64,000 nucleotides of DNA from Gammaproteobacteria bacterium (GCA_016199745.1 JACQFZ010000057.1:62001-126000), one strand, 5' to 3'. Counted from the first letter of the stretch, positions 8,817-16,945 are shown. Numbers and translations are program-made. The notes: a model not told the origin generated them from the letters alone.

Positions 8817-10136
8817 GTGCGTAAAAAAATCGACGTTCAGTCCTTACAACCCGGGATGTACGTGGCCGAACTCGACCGGCCGTGGTTAGGAACGCCTTTC
8901 CTGTTCCAAGGCTTCGAGATCCGCTCTCAAGAAGAGATTGCGGAGCTGCGGCGCTATTGTCAGTGGGTTTACGTCAACATCCCCGACACCGTCAACTACA
9001 CACCGACGCCCCGTCCGGTAGCCAAATCTATCCCAACGCCGCCGGCCGCCCCCACCGAGGCCGAGCAGCGGATTGCGCGCGACATTCTTAAGATCATCAA
9101 TCAACCGCGCACCGAGCCGGTTTACCACGATCAAACCACGCTCGAACAAGAGATCCACGAGATCCGCGAGCAGCATGTCCAAGCGCGCACCATGATCTTC
9201 CAAGTTTTGGAAGATGCGCGCCTAGGGAAAAGCATCGACGTCGCCGCCGCCAAACGTGTCGTCGGTGAGCTGGCCGAGAGCGTGATCCGCAACCCGGATG
9301 CGCTCACCTGCTTCAGCCAGCTAAAGAAGAAAGACGAATACACGGCGCTGCACAGCTTGCGCGTGTGCGTCTTGGCCCTCGCCTTCGGTCGCCATCTCGG
9401 CCTCGACCGCGACGGCTTACAGATTCTGGGCATCGGCGCACTGTTGCACGATATCGGCAAAATGGCCGTGCCGAACGAAATACTAAATAAGCCGGGCGTG
9501 CTCACCGACCAAGAGTTCCAGGTAATGCGCAGCCATGTCCCGCGCGGCGTGGAAATACTGGAGAAAACGTCAGGCATCCCACGCACCGCCATCGAAGTGG
9601 CGCGTTGTCATCATGAACGCTACAGCGGCGGCGGCTATATCCAAGGCCTCAAAGGCGAGCAGATCGGGTTCTTCGGCATGATCGGCGGTATCGTCGACTG
9701 TTACGACGCTATCACCAGCGACCGCGCCTATCACGATGGTATGTCGGCGCACGCTGCTTTGAAAAAAATGTACGAGTGGCGCGGCCGCGATTTCCATCCG
9801 CGGCTGGTCGAGCAGTTCATTCAATGCATGGGCATCTACCCGATCGGTAGCGTGGTCGAGCTCAGTACCGGCGAGATCGCCGTCGTTGTCACCATGAACC
9901 GCGTACGCCGCTTAAAGCCGCGCGTCACGGTGGTACTCAATGCCAATTACGCGCCTTATCCGGTACCCGTCACGATCGACCTGATGCAACACAAGACCGC
10001 CGACGGACGACCGTGCGAAATCGAGCGAGTGCTCGAGCCAGGCATATACGGCATCAATCCGACGCTTTATCTGCCGTTGCCAGACGTGAAACAATTCTTC
10101 GGCCAGCAACCGCAAGCCTCTTTCCGCGATCGCTAG
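8817..10136 (+). CDS. HD-GYP domain protein with N-terminal DUF3391
   Basis: The protein has 439 residues from a GTG start. Residues 1-130 form a DUF3391 region (IDVQSLQPGMYVAELDRPW is typical) with a proline-rich linker at about 62-80. Residues 165-340 form the HD-GYP phosphodiesterase domain, with the metal-binding HDIGK at 211-215 and HHERYSGGGYIQGL at 265-278. The family cleaves cyclic di-GMP to GMP. The diagnostic GYP is GYI here, with proline replaced, while the His and Asp metal ligands look intact. Activity is likely but not certain. The only other visible c-di-GMP gene in the window is the GGDEF protein at 36458-37597. Confidence 0.92.
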   Translation: MRKKIDVQSLQPGMYVAELDRPWLGTPFLFQGFEIRSQEEIAELRRYCQWVYVNIPDTVNYTPTPRPVAKSIPTPPAAPTEAEQRIARDILKIINQPRTEPVYHDQTTLEQEIHEIREQHVQARTMIFQVLEDARLGKSIDVAAAKRVVGELAESVIRNPDALTCFSQLKKKDEYTALHSLRVCVLALAFGRHLGLDRDGLQILGIGALLHDIGKMAVPNEILNKPGVLTDQEFQVMRSHVPRGVEILEKTSGIPRTAIEVARCHHERYSGGGYIQGLKGEQIGFFGMIGGIVDCYDAITSDRAYHDGMSAHAALKKMYEWRGRDFHPRLVEQFIQCMGIYPIGSVVELSTGEIAVVVTMNRVRRLKPRVTVVLNANYAPYPVPVTIDLMQHKTADGRPCEIERVLEPGIYGINPTLYLPLPDVKQFFGQQPQASFRDR

Positions 10137-10144
10137 ATCGCCGC

Positions 10145-11260
10145 TTAAAAAAGCGCGAGCTGATCACCCGCCGCCATCGGTGCGCGAAAGCGCGTCGTAT
10201 CGAGATCGACGTGATCACGCGCGTTTAACCCCAAGCGACGACACGCTAAACGAAATCGGTGACCCAGCATTTGCGCGTACTCGCCGTGGCCGGTCATGCG
10301 CGAGCCGAAGGTCGAATCGTATTCCTTGCCAGCACGCGCTTCGCGAACCCGCGCCATGACGTGTTCTGCACTGAGCGGCGCATGCAGCACTAGCCACTCC
10401 TTGAACAAATCCTTTACCTCGTGCGGCAACCGCAACAGCACATAACCGGCATGACCGGCGCCGGCGGTATGGGCGGCTTCGAGAATCGATTCCATTTCGC
10501 CGTCGGTCAACACCGGAATCACCGGCGCGACTAACACGCCGGTCGGCACACCGGCGGCGCTTAATGTCTGTAACGCTTGTAACCGGCGTTGCGGCGCGGT
10601 CGTACGCGGCTCAAGCTTGCGCGCGAGTTCGTGTTTCAACGTGGTAATACTGAAAAACACTTGCACCAAATTTTTCTTCGCCATCGGCGCCAGCAGATCG
10701 AGATCGCGCTCGACCAACGCCGACTTAGTGACGATAGTGAGCGGATGATCGCACGCCGCCAGCACTTCTAAAATCGAGCGCGTGATTCGCAGACGGCGCT
10801 CGACCGGCTGATACGCGTCGGTGTTAATGCCGAGCGCGATCGGGCTCGGCCGATAACTCGGCGCGCGCAACTCATCGATCAGCCGCGCTGCCGCGTCGGG
10901 CTTGGCAAACAGACGCGTTTCGAAATCGAGGCCGGGCGACAACCCTAAATACGAGTGCGACGGCCGCGCGAAACAATAAACGCAGCCGTGCTCGCAGCCG
11001 CGGTAAGGATTGATCGATTGGTCGAACGGAACATCCGGCGAATCGTTGCGCGAGATAACGCTGCGCGCCGCATCGACTTGCACGGTCGTTGCCGGCCGCG
11101 CCACCGCTTCGTCGAGCGCGCCCCAACCGTCGTCATCAGCTTCATGCCGGTGCGACTCGAAACGCCCATCGGTATTGCTAGCCGCGCCGCGGCCTTTATG
11201 CACCGTGCGGGTTAACGGCTTAGCATCAGGTATCGGCGGGAAAGATCGCGGATCTTTCAT
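10145..11260 (-). CDS. PA0069-family radical SAM protein
   Basis: The protein has 371 residues. The iron-sulfur motif CEHGCVYC gives Cys89, Cys93 and Cys96, the CX3CX2C of radical SAM enzymes, preceded by SINPYRGC. The N-terminus KGRGAASNTDGRFE and the segment DDGWGAL are characteristic of the PA0069/Rv2578c (SplB-like) group. The radical SAM barrel continues with VTKSALVERDLDLLA and VFFSITTLKHELARKLEPR. The reaction of this group is not established; relationship to spore photoproduct lyase suggests a nucleic-acid or protein repair role. Confidence 0.93.
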   Translation of the reverse strand: MKDPRSFPPIPDAKPLTRTVHKGRGAASNTDGRFESHRHEADDDGWGALDEAVARPATTVQVDAARSVISRNDSPDVPFDQSINPYRGCEHGCVYCFARPSHSYLGLSPGLDFETRLFAKPDAAARLIDELRAPSYRPSPIALGINTDAYQPVERRLRITRSILEVLAACDHPLTIVTKSALVERDLDLLAPMAKKNLVQVFFSITTLKHELARKLEPRTTAPQRRLQALQTLSAAGVPTGVLVAPVIPVLTDGEMESILEAAHTAGAGHAGYVLLRLPHEVKDLFKEWLVLHAPLSAEHVMARVREARAGKEYDSTFGSRMTGHGEYAQMLGHRFRLACRRLGLNARDHVDLDTTRFRAPMAAGDQLALF

Positions 11261-11344
11261 AACTACACTCTCGCAAACGTCGTCATCGTTTTAGAATGAC
11301 ACGAGCCACTTTGCAAGTTGCAGGGATATCCCATTAAAAACCCC

Positions 11345-11869
11345 ATGGCACAGACTCGACGATTTTCGCTCTGGCTCATGCCGCCACTAGCCGTGCGGCA
11401 ACGGTTCGCCGCGATTATCGACGAGCTAAGCCGGCAATTTGGAACGCCGCGCTTCGAGCCGCACCTCACATTGGCCAGCGGCGACGGCACCGAAGCCGAC
11501 GTCATTGCCCGCACAACCGCCCTAGCATCGCAACTACAGGCCATCCCGATTCAGCTAACGCACGCCGGTTATACCGAGCACTATTTCCGTTGCTTGTTCG
11601 TATACGCCGACCGCAACGCACCCCTACTCGATGCCCACCGGCTGGCGGCCGAATACGTATTCGCGCGACCGGTCGACGACGACTTCATGCCGCACTTGAG
11701 CTTGGTGTACGGAAAACTTTCGATCGACGAAAAAGAAAAAATTCTCGATAGATACAGCCGCGAATTCGATATCGCATTTTCGGCGGACACATTGACCGTG
11801 TGCGCACCGGACGGTGATCCTTCGATGTGGCGACTGCTCGGACCATTTGCGCTCGCCGGTAATAACTAG
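11345..11869 (+). CDS. 2H-phosphoesterase (2'-5' RNA ligase / cyclic phosphodiesterase superfamily)
   Basis: The protein has 174 residues from the ATG at 11345; a TTG at 11318 is possible but less likely. Two HxT/S motifs, PHLTLA (His40, Thr42) and PHLSLV (His117, Ser119), form the paired catalytic site of 2H enzymes. FSLWLMPP at the start and the overall length resemble cyclic phosphodiesterases that open cyclic nucleotide or ADP-ribose cyclic phosphates. The substrate is not decided. It is divergent from the radical SAM gene, with 84 bases between the two starts. Confidence 0.85.
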   Translation: MAQTRRFSLWLMPPLAVRQRFAAIIDELSRQFGTPRFEPHLTLASGDGTEADVIARTTALASQLQAIPIQLTHAGYTEHYFRCLFVYADRNAPLLDAHRLAAEYVFARPVDDDFMPHLSLVYGKLSIDEKEKILDRYSREFDIAFSADTLTVCAPDGDPSMWRLLGPFALAGNN

Positions 11870-11918
11870 AAGCTATCTCAAAAATATCGAATGCGAATCG
11901 CCTTTCCCTCATCCCCGC

Positions 11919-11973
11919 CCCTTCTCCCGGTGGGAGAAGGGAGTAAAACCCCTCTCCCCCCACAGGAGAGGGG
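11919..11973. repeat. REP-like pair of hairpins (C/T-rich family)
   Basis: CCCTTCTCCC/GGGAGAAGGG (11919-11928/11932-11941) and CCCCTCTCC/GGAGAGGGG (11949-11957/11965-11973) form two adjacent hairpins between convergent genes. They belong to the same C/T-rich family as the elements at 15988-16084 and 63130-63237. Confidence 0.75.
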
Positions 11974-12009
11974 AAGTTGTTACAGAGTTTCAACAAAGCA
12001 AAATGGCTT

Positions 12010-12666
12010 TTAACCTGACGCCAGCCGATGCGCGTGGCGCGTGGTCTCCGGCAATCGGTAGCGCGGCGTTAGTTGCAACACATAGCCGATCGCCGTTTCC
12101 AAGCTGATGCGATGGCCGATCGACACATACATCGGCCGTACACCGACGCGCGTGCGCAATGCGGCGCCGATGAGTTCGGCTTTATCGACGAGCGGGCGCC
12201 AACTGCCGCGACGTTGCGGCACCGGGTCGTGCGTGCCGATTAACAACGACTTGGCGGCGCCGATGCTGGGGATGTCGGTAACGATACCCAGGTGCGAGGC
12301 AAGGCCGATTCGGCGTGGATGCGCGTAGCCCTGGCCGTCGCACACCAGTAGATCGGGCAACGTACGCAACCGCTGCAGCGCCGCTAGCACCGCCGGAATC
12401 TCGCGAAAGCTCAGATAACCGGGAACATAGGGAAAACGCGTTACCCGGCGTGCGACCGCCTGTTCATGCAACACCAGCTCGGGATAAGAAAGGACGGCGA
12501 CGGCGGCGCGCGTCACTCGGCCGTCATCCTCGAAACCAACATCAACCCCTGCCACCCAACGCACCGGCGGTAACCGATCGCGCACCACAACTTGGTCACG
12601 CAACTGCTCCTGCACCATTCGCGCTCGCGCTACTGTTCTCGGCCAAGGGTGTCGAACTGCTGCCAT
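12010..12666 (-). CDS. nfi: endonuclease V (deoxyinosine 3' endonuclease)
   Basis: The protein has 218 residues from the ATG at 12666 (MAAVRHPWP); an in-frame ATG at 12684 is an alternative. Endonuclease V motifs are plain: [11 protein letters not shown] with the catalytic Asp, [11 protein letters not shown] with the catalytic Glu and the strand-separating wedge, [20 protein letters not shown], and [11 protein letters not shown]. It cleaves the second phosphodiester bond 3' to deoxyinosine in DNA damaged by deamination. It is convergent with the 2H phosphoesterase gene and followed by a REP-like hairpin pair. Confidence 0.96.
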   Translation of the reverse strand: MAAVRHPWPRTVARARMVQEQLRDQVVVRDRLPPVRWVAGVDVGFEDDGRVTRAAVAVLSYPELVLHEQAVARRVTRFPYVPGYLSFREIPAVLAALQRLRTLPDLLVCDGQGYAHPRRIGLASHLGIVTDIPSIGAAKSLLIGTHDPVPQRRGSWRPLVDKAELIGAALRTRVGVRPMYVSIGHRISLETAIGYVLQLTPRYRLPETTRHAHRLASG

Positions 12667-12780
12667 AGAAAGATTGCACCACAAGCAAGCGCCAGCAACC
12701 AGCGCTTGCTTGTCAACTTCGCCCGCAGCGCAGCCGACGGACGCTTGGAAGATATTTCCGGATTCTTCGGCACCCCGTAG

Positions 12781-13188
12781 TCACTCGCGAATATGCAAGA
12801 CAACCTCGCGCATACCGCCGCGGTGCCGGTGTTCCCAAAGATAAATTCCTTGCCAGGTCCCCAGCACCAAGCGGCCGGCGTCGATTGGAATCGACAATGA
12901 TGTCGCGGTCAGCGCCGCTTTAACATGCGCCGGCATGTCGTCCGGGCCCTCGGCGCGATGCGTGTAGAGCGCGTCGTCTTCCGGCACCAGACGATTCAAC
13001 CAACGCTCCAGGTCGTGCTTGGCCGACGGATCGGCATTCTCTTGGATGAGTAGACTGGCCGAGGTATGGCAAACAAATAACGTACATACCCCCTGGTTGG
13101 CTTCCGATTCCCGTACAGCTTGTCGCACAGCCCCGGTAAATTCATGCAGGCCCGGCGACGATGTCGAAATGCGTATGCGTTTAATCAT
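12781..13188 (-). CDS. yjbQ: YjbQ/UPF0047 family protein
   Basis: The protein has 135 residues, the normal family length. Conserved blocks are VCHTSASLLIQENADPS, EGPDDMPAHVKAAL and LGTWQGIYLWEHRHRG, which bring together the conserved histidines and acids of the active-site pocket. Some members have weak thiamine-phosphate synthase activity, hence the name secondary thiamine-phosphate synthase, but the true role is unknown. It is followed by endonuclease V on the same strand and is divergent from slyD. Confidence 0.95.
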   Translation of the reverse strand: MIKRIRISTSSPGLHEFTGAVRQAVRESEANQGVCTLFVCHTSASLLIQENADPSAKHDLERWLNRLVPEDDALYTHRAEGPDDMPAHVKAALTATSLSIPIDAGRLVLGTWQGIYLWEHRHRGGMREVVLHIRE

Positions 13189-13380
13189 GCGACCATCCTA
13201 ACGCACCGTCACGCCACCGCGGACATATCCCCCTTCGGGTGAGGGTTGCGCGCAACCACCTCACAGAGCTCCCAACCGACGATATAAAGCGGCAAAACCA
13301 ATCTTCCCGGCTGGGATGCACAGTGGCGGACGGCGCGTTATAGTAGCCGCTCCATCCATTCCCTATAGGATCCCCTTCTC

Positions 13381-13887
13381 ATGAAAACCGCCCGCGACAT
13401 GGTGGTAAGTCTCCATTACACCCTGAAAGACGACAGCGGCGAGGTGCTCGACAGTTCCAGCGGCAACGAACCGTTGGCGTATCTCCATGGTCACGGCAAC
13501 ATTATCCCCGGCCTGGAAAAAGCGCTCGAGGGTACAACCGTCGGCCACAAATCGAAAGTATCGGTCGCGGCCGCCGATGGTTACGGCGAGAAGAACGACG
13601 AACTGATTTTCGAAGCACCGCGCGAACACTTCCCGACCGACATGAAGCTGGAAGAAGGCGCACGCGTGTACGCTGAAGGTCCGCAAGGACCGGTCTCCTT
13701 CGCCGTCGTCAAACTGACCGACACCGGCGCCGTCCTCGACGGCAACCATCCGCTCGCCGGCAAGACGCTACACTTCGACGTTGAAGTTGTCGAAGTCCGT
13801 CCGGCCACGAAAGAAGAACTGGCGCACGGACATGTGCATGGTGCGGGCGGTCATCACCACGACGAACACGGCCACGAGCACGAGTAA
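13381..13887 (+). CDS. slyD: SlyD-type FKBP peptidyl-prolyl isomerase
   Basis: The protein has 168 residues. The FKBP core starts YTLKDDSGEVLDSS and has LHGHGNIIPGLEKALEG, followed by the inserted IF chaperone flap (about 70-125) and LAGKTLHFDVEVVEVR. The C-terminus HGHVHGAGGHHHDEHGHEH is a histidine-rich metal-binding tail. SlyD folds proteins in the cytoplasm and delivers nickel to hydrogenase or urease in other bacteria. No nickel enzyme is visible here. Confidence 0.96.
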   Translation: MKTARDMVVSLHYTLKDDSGEVLDSSSGNEPLAYLHGHGNIIPGLEKALEGTTVGHKSKVSVAAADGYGEKNDELIFEAPREHFPTDMKLEEGARVYAEGPQGPVSFAVVKLTDTGAVLDGNHPLAGKTLHFDVEVVEVRPATKEELAHGHVHGAGGHHHDEHGHEHE

Positions 13888-14207
13888 AAACTTTGATTGA
13901 GTCCCCTCTCGGGATAGAGAGGGGACTGCAGTACTTACCCCCGCACCGCCTTGTCGAAATTAGCATCGCGTCATTGTGACGCTGCATGATGACTTATCTG
14001 CATTTCTATCTGTAGCAAAGGGATTGCAACTGCTGATAGTCCCTTGACCGAACGCTTTTTGTTTGCTCGAATTGCCGGCTTAGGAAATACAAACAAGAAT
14101 AGGGAGTGTTCTAATGAAGCCGTACTCGCCGTCCGTTGCCTGCCTTTTCTTCGCTTGCCTCGTGCCGAAATCGTTATAAATAACCAACGTGCACTACAGG
14201 GGGATTT
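13888..14207. other. 320-base gap after slyD
   Basis: The gap holds the slyD-distal hairpin at 13900-13927 and marks the change to more A+T-rich sequence at the start of the accessory island. No gene was recognised: short frames on the minus strand have no family features. Confidence 0.5.
13900..13927 (+). terminator. strong hairpin downstream of slyD
   Basis: AGTCCCCTCTC (13900-13910) pairs perfectly with GAGAGGGGACT (13917-13927) across a six-base loop, 13 bases after slyD. No T-run follows, so it may be a factor-assisted end or a REP-like element of the C/T-rich family. Confidence 0.6.
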
Positions 14208-14734
14208 ATGCAATTGCTGAATGACGCTATAAGACCCAAGCGTTTATGGAAAGACGAGCGGTTGTACGATCGTAGTCATCCAAACTACCATTTCTATGAT
14301 TTCGAAGGTGTCATATGCGCAGTTGATAAAAAATGCACTCTCGAACAAGTGGCTACATTCAATAGAATGCATCCAGCGCCCGGAACGTTTTCAAATACTA
14401 TCCCTGTAAAAGACGGACTGCATGGATTCGCAAGTCTAGGTTCGCAAGTCTAGGATATAAAAACGCTGAATTCGATGACTTGGGTCCAATTATCCATTTT
14501 GTATCAGACGATGGGCTAGCAGTTGCAAACTACACAGATTCAACGCATAGGTTATTCCCCGGCTACGTAAAACGAACCGTTTTTCGGAGGAATGATCACA
14601 TCTTTATACGAACCGTTGGCGAAGGAATCGGCGCCATGCCGAGATTGAATAAAGATCTTGCTAGAACTTTGTGGAACGGCGTAGTTAACAGCCACATCCG
14701 ATATCGCGCAAACCTGCTTTATCGGACACGGTAA
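14208..14734 (+). pseudogene. unknown gene broken by a 14-bp tandem duplication
   Basis: Two adjacent frames (14208-14453 and 14480-14734) are halves of one gene. TTCGCAAGTCTAGG occurs twice in tandem (14427-14440, 14441-14454). The second copy shifts the frame and gives a TAG at 14451. Removing one copy restores a continuous 170-residue frame that reads GFASLGYKNAEFDDLGPIIH across the join. The rebuilt protein is soluble-looking, with HPNYHFYDFEGVICAVD near the start and TVGEGIGAMPRLN near the end. I do not recognise the family. It precedes a membrane-protein gene by only five bases, as if in an operon. Disruption may be recent. Confidence 0.75.
14427..14454 (+). repeat. 14-bp perfect tandem duplication
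   Basis: TTCGCAAGTCTAGG is present twice without a spacer. It lies within a coding frame and causes the frameshift described for the surrounding gene. Confidence 0.95.
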
Positions 14735-14739
14735 CTAAT

Positions 14740-15183
14740 ATGTCGATTCTCTACCGTACACCCGTTGCTTTTATGCTTGCGCCTATCATTCCAAGCATTG
14801 TCTATGTGTATTTGTCGTGGGGTCAGGAAACGTCGTTGTTCTTGTTTCTGCTTACGATCGTTGTTGCTTACGGGCTCACTATCGCGTTGATGCTCCCTTC
14901 GTTTTTGATTCTGGTGCGTACTCGTAAATTCAATATTTATTCTTCCACGGTTATTCCGTTCGTCATTTTATTCTTGCTCTCAATCGCATATTCAGCGTGC
15001 TCCTACGGTGGTTTTGGCGCTTTTGAAGCTGGTGGTGACGTACTGGTAATGAACGGCAAGATAACTATGGAAGGGTGGAAGAACATTGTTGGAGACGCGG
15101 GGGTAGTGGCGTTATTAGGATCTTTGGGAGGAATCATTTTTTTTATAATCCAAAAAATCCGGTTGGGGGAAAAATCCGAATGA
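14740..15183 (+). CDS. unknown small membrane protein with four hydrophobic helices
   Basis: The protein has 147 residues. Hydrophobic segments lie at about 9-26, 32-57, 66-86 and 119-137 (for example FLLTIVVAYGLTIALMLPSF and VVALLGSLGGIIFFIIQ), with a short loop FGAFEAGGDVLVMNGKITME before the last. No family was recognised. It lies five bases after the broken gene and is followed by the helical protein gene, so the three may have formed one unit. Its A+T-rich codons differ from the flanking housekeeping genes. A membrane partner or immunity-type role is only a guess from position. Confidence 0.7.
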   Translation: MSILYRTPVAFMLAPIIPSIVYVYLSWGQETSLFLFLLTIVVAYGLTIALMLPSFLILVRTRKFNIYSSTVIPFVILFLLSIAYSACSYGGFGAFEAGGDVLVMNGKITMEGWKNIVGDAGVVALLGSLGGIIFFIIQKIRLGEKSE

Positions 15184-15240
15184 GAAGAAGCAGCCAGCTG
15201 ATCGAGCTTAGATCATTCTTTGGCAGTGGAAGCTGCTCGC

Positions 15241-16119
15241 ATGAGCCGTTTCAACAACATTAGTAAGCCGCGCCGCGTCTTAAAGTGGACCATCGCTTTA
15301 ATCTGCGCCGCCGTCGTCGCACTTATGCTCGCGCCGGAGCGTGCCGACGAAAATATGGCGCTTGGGCCCCAGGTTTTGCAACGCGCGCAACACGATATCT
15401 ACGACTTAACGATAAAAGCGGAGATTGCTCGTCTACATTTTGACAGGGCAAAGGACTGGATGGGTCGCGAGACCATTGAGGACTGGCAGTTAGAATGGTC
15501 ATGCGTAGGTATCTTTTCCGCCACCCGACGCAAAGAACTCGACGAGTTCATCGAGACGACGCGCGCAACGGCAGCGACAACGGCTGAGGTCGAAAAAAGA
15601 GCGGTAAACCGCATGCGTTGGCAGCATACGCAATTCGATCGCGCTCTTGAAGAATGGCAAAACTTCCGTGCAGATCGGAAGAAGTACGAGCCCATGCCGC
15701 GAGGCAGTTCGGTGTCGCGTGATCGAGAGCTCGGCACTATTGTCATGGAACAAATCGAGTACCAGGTAAACGAAGAGTTCACCGACAATCACGGCCGCGA
15801 GCTGCAAGATAGTTATGCCGAGATAATCGCCGATCTTGTGAGCATTCACGACAAGCTAACCCGAGAACAACCTTACGTGAGCTTCGCCGAGAAATGCCAG
15901 CAGTGGCTCGAACACAAGCGGCGCGCCTACGGGCAAGCTAGTACTCCGTCAGATAAGTTTTTCCCGATGACGACGGCACGAACTGACCCCCTCGCCCTCC
16001 GGGAGAGGGCTGGGGTGAGGGAAAACATCGGTGATCGTAGCCACGCCGTCCCTCACCCCTTTCCCTCTCCCGGAGGGCGAGGGGTTTACGCACGGTGGCA
16101 TGCGGAAAAACTTATCTGA
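15241..16119 (+). CDS. helical protein of duplicated cassette, copy 1 (membrane-anchored; C-terminus altered by insertion)
   Basis: The ATG at 15241 is chosen over an upstream TTG. A single hydrophobic anchor (WTIALICAAVVALML) is followed by a long charged helical region. It is a distant relative of the protein at 47656-48306: both share ALGPQV, a C followed by FS (CVGIFS here, CVRLFS there) and the ending F..KC.QWL..KR.A. After that shared end (about residue 232) the frame runs into the inverted-repeat element at 15936-16132, which adds about 60 low-value residues (for example LALRERAGVRENIGD). The native protein probably ended near 15936. Function unknown; it is followed by a Sel1-repeat gene, as in copy 2. 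Confidence 0.72.
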   Translation: MSRFNNISKPRRVLKWTIALICAAVVALMLAPERADENMALGPQVLQRAQHDIYDLTIKAEIARLHFDRAKDWMGRETIEDWQLEWSCVGIFSATRRKELDEFIETTRATAATTAEVEKRAVNRMRWQHTQFDRALEEWQNFRADRKKYEPMPRGSSVSRDRELGTIVMEQIEYQVNEEFTDNHGRELQDSYAEIIADLVSIHDKLTREQPYVSFAEKCQQWLEHKRRAYGQASTPSDKFFPMTTARTDPLALRERAGVRENIGDRSHAVPHPFPSPGGRGVYARWHAEKLI

Positions 16120-16132
16120 CGGAGTACTAGCT
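15936..16132. mobile_element. MITE-like element with 29-bp perfect terminal inverted repeats
   Basis: The left end (15936-15964) begins AGCTAGTACTCCGTCAGATA and is the exact reverse complement of the right end (16104-16132). Inside are a second, nearly perfect pair of arms (15988-16021 and 16050-16084; C/T-rich REP-like sequence), so the whole 197 bases can fold into one long hairpin. It contains no gene. It sits between the two genes of cassette copy 1, which are only three bases apart in copy 2. This supports insertion. The ends are palindromic (AGCT/CTAG), so any target duplication cannot be read with certainty. Confidence 0.8.
15988..16084. repeat. REP-like inverted pair inside the MITE-like element
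   Basis: Left arm CCCCTCGCCCTCCGGGAGAG... (15988-16021) is mirrored by the right arm (16050-16084), differing only in a CT/AAA junction. It matches the pair ahead of ftsE (63130-63237) in design: two arms, each itself a hairpin, in head-to-head orientation. Confidence 0.85.
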
Positions 16133-16133
16133 G

Positions 16134-16913
16134 ATGCGACGCCCAGGAAGACAGGCCGTATTAGTTAGCCTGCTGACGTTAACCGCGTTGTCGATGCGCG
16201 CCTCCGCATCGACAACGGAGCTGCTAACGCTTTGCCGATCGGTACCACCGAACCCGCCCGCGCTCGCCTTTCCGCGGGATCCGACAGACGCCTACCTGAA
16301 CGTCGTCTACGGCCGGGCGATCCTGCGCCAAATCGACGCCTGCCGCACGCTGTTAACAACAGTCGATAATGATCTCGATCTGCATTTTTACTTAGGTCGC
16401 CTGCTGGGTCTTGCCGGTGAAGAAGAACAGGCCATCTCTCATTTGCGGATTGCCGCTACGGCTGGCAGCGCCAAGAGCATTACCGCGCTCGGCTCGCTGG
16501 TCGAACGCGGCCTGCTCTCCCGCGAAGCGGCCGGACAAGATTTTCGCGCGTTTTACGAAGACGCCGCGGCTCGCGGCGATCCGGTCGCTCAAGTGCGGTT
16601 GGCCCTTACCATTCTCAAAGACCATCAGCCGTCCACCGCGGAGAGCCACCGACGCATGGTCGAGCTGTTGCAACGGGCAGCCGCGCAAGGCGATGCCTTG
16701 GCGGAATTCTACCTTGGTCATCTCTATCAATTTCCGGCGGCGGGTAAACCCGACGAGAAACTCGCAGCGCAACACTATGAGCGAGCGGCCCAAGGAGGAG
16801 TACGGGCCGCGGTCGAGCGATTGGAGCTTTTAAACCATGACGTTTCGAGCTATGTCGATTTGGACGAAATGACTTACCAGATCGCCAGCCCCGATGAGAT
16901 ACGCCGGCCTTAG
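16134..16913 (+). CDS. Sel1-repeat protein of duplicated cassette, copy 1
   Basis: The protein has 259 residues with an N-terminal signal peptide (cleavage likely after SMRASA). Sel1/TPR-like repeats cover about 80-235: DLHFYLGRLLGLAGEEEQAI, GDPVAQVRLAL, GDALAEFYLGHLYQF and KLAAQHYERAAQGGVRAAVE. It shares these blocks with the Sel1 lipoprotein at 46882-47652, so the two are paralogues. The Shine-Dalgarno GGAG (16121-16124) lies inside the right end of the inverted-repeat element, one base from the ATG. Sel1 repeats usually mediate protein-protein contact. A periplasmic scaffold or partner of the upstream helical protein is the likeliest reading. Confidence 0.82.
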   Translation: MRRPGRQAVLVSLLTLTALSMRASASTTELLTLCRSVPPNPPALAFPRDPTDAYLNVVYGRAILRQIDACRTLLTTVDNDLDLHFYLGRLLGLAGEEEQAISHLRIAATAGSAKSITALGSLVERGLLSREAAGQDFRAFYEDAAARGDPVAQVRLALTILKDHQPSTAESHRRMVELLQRAAAQGDALAEFYLGHLYQFPAAGKPDEKLAAQHYERAAQGGVRAAVERLELLNHDVSSYVDLDEMTYQIASPDEIRRP

Positions 16914-16945
16914 TGCCAACCACGGTCGCGATCATAACCGTCCAT

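Noticed and set aside
11318-11344. TTG start extension of the 2H phosphoesterase
   Set aside because: Adds nine residues before the normal start with a weaker start codon.
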